Assembly: GCA_963971535.1 (NCBI GenBank)
Contig: OZ020590.1
Span: 152,314,034-152,378,033 of the forward strand
DNA from: Notolepis coatsorum
Lineage: Eukaryota; Chordata; Actinopteri; Aulopiformes; Paralepididae
DNA length: 64,000 nucleotides
Reading direction: 5' to 3'
Of this stretch, positions 63,737 to 64,000 are shown in pieces. Under the pieces are notes generated by a model. That model did not search any database and was not told where the DNA came from. It worked only from the letters and a program-made list of their open reading frames with translations. Each line of letters opens with the position of its first letter. Within the stretch, counting starts at the first letter, position 1. Both the position numbers and the translations under genes were made by a program.

Positions 63737-64000
63737 ACGACTGGACTACTGCAATGCCCTCTACTCTGGTCTAACCTCTAACCATCTTCCCCCTCCAGCG
63801 CGTTCAAAATGCTGCTGCCAGGTTGGTCTCCGGCACCAGAATGAGGGACCACATCTCCCCAGTCCTTGTCTCCCTCCATTGGCTCCCAGTGAGGAAGATA
63901 ATCAAATTCAAAACCATGCTATTCACCTACAGCCCTCAATGGTCTCGCTCCGGCCTACATTGAGGAACTCTTGGTCCAACCTGTCAGCTCCAGGTCCCTC
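63737..64000 (+). mobile_element. L2-type LINE RT fragment, cut by the window end
   Basis: It reads LDYCNALYSGL, then after a frame change [20 protein letters not shown] and [15 protein letters not shown]. It is the plus-strand counterpart of the relic at 23653-24125. It directly joins the end of R1 copy VI. Confidence 0.82.

Overview
The window is nuclear DNA of a ray-finned (teleost-type) fish. Three things point there: a split vertebrate gene (TMLHE), vertebrate ASB-family exon relics, and a mix of mobile elements typical of fish (tRNA-derived SINEs with teleost bodies, Tx1-like L1, esterase-carrying L2/CR1-type LINEs, Copia, BEL/Pao, Gypsy, hAT and piggyBac elements). Almost everything outside two short TMLHE exons is mobile or locally duplicated DNA. 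No bacterial features, CRISPR array, functional tRNA or rRNA gene was found, and I do not call core promoters.

Layout. 1-10,349: the last two coding exons of TMLHE (+ strand), separated by a 9.8-kb intron. The intron holds a full-length L1/Tx1 LINE with both ORFs open and a 15-bp target duplication, two SINEs and a LINE relic. The splice acceptor of the first exon lies in a 54-bp tandem repeat, so the acceptor is present at least five times. 10,350-17,330: decayed LINEs, three hAT-type or TIR-bearing MITEs, a LINE with an 11-bp target duplication, and a piggyBac-type element. 17,345-25,286: copies of a local repeat (called R1 here) that carries a 64-bp exon-like cassette, ASB (ankyrin/SOCS-box) exon relics, and a second, broken L1. 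25,287-37,160: a Copia retrotransposon with near-identical 203-bp LTRs and a primer site matching the middle of initiator tRNA-Met. It has been hollowed out and filled with an I-like ORF1 fragment, a Rex/L2-type LINE and a nearly intact 5.9-kb L2-type LINE. About 38,203-43,109 and 46,487-56,088: a direct segmental duplication whose two copies differ by a 1.36-kb hAT-like element, a 34-bp VNTR and a 6.2-kb Russian-doll insertion (LTR, then LINE, then BEL/Pao). 43,160-46,490: a second ASB relic in inverted orientation, with a piggyBac-type and a hAT insertion. 56,134-57,235: a long CA repeat split by a SINE, and an ankyrin-repeat relic. 57,472-62,149: a nearly intact Gypsy element inserted in a SINE. 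62,150-64,000: a last R1 copy and a LINE fragment cut by the window end.

The most useful property of the window is that the local duplications preserve empty sites for many insertions (Copia, Gypsy, an ERV-type LTR, hAT, piggyBac, LINE and a foldback element). Element boundaries and target duplications can therefore be read directly. Apart from TMLHE, none of the genes forms a host pathway; the intact reading frames belong to mobile elements. All family names come from motif recognition by eye, not from database searches.
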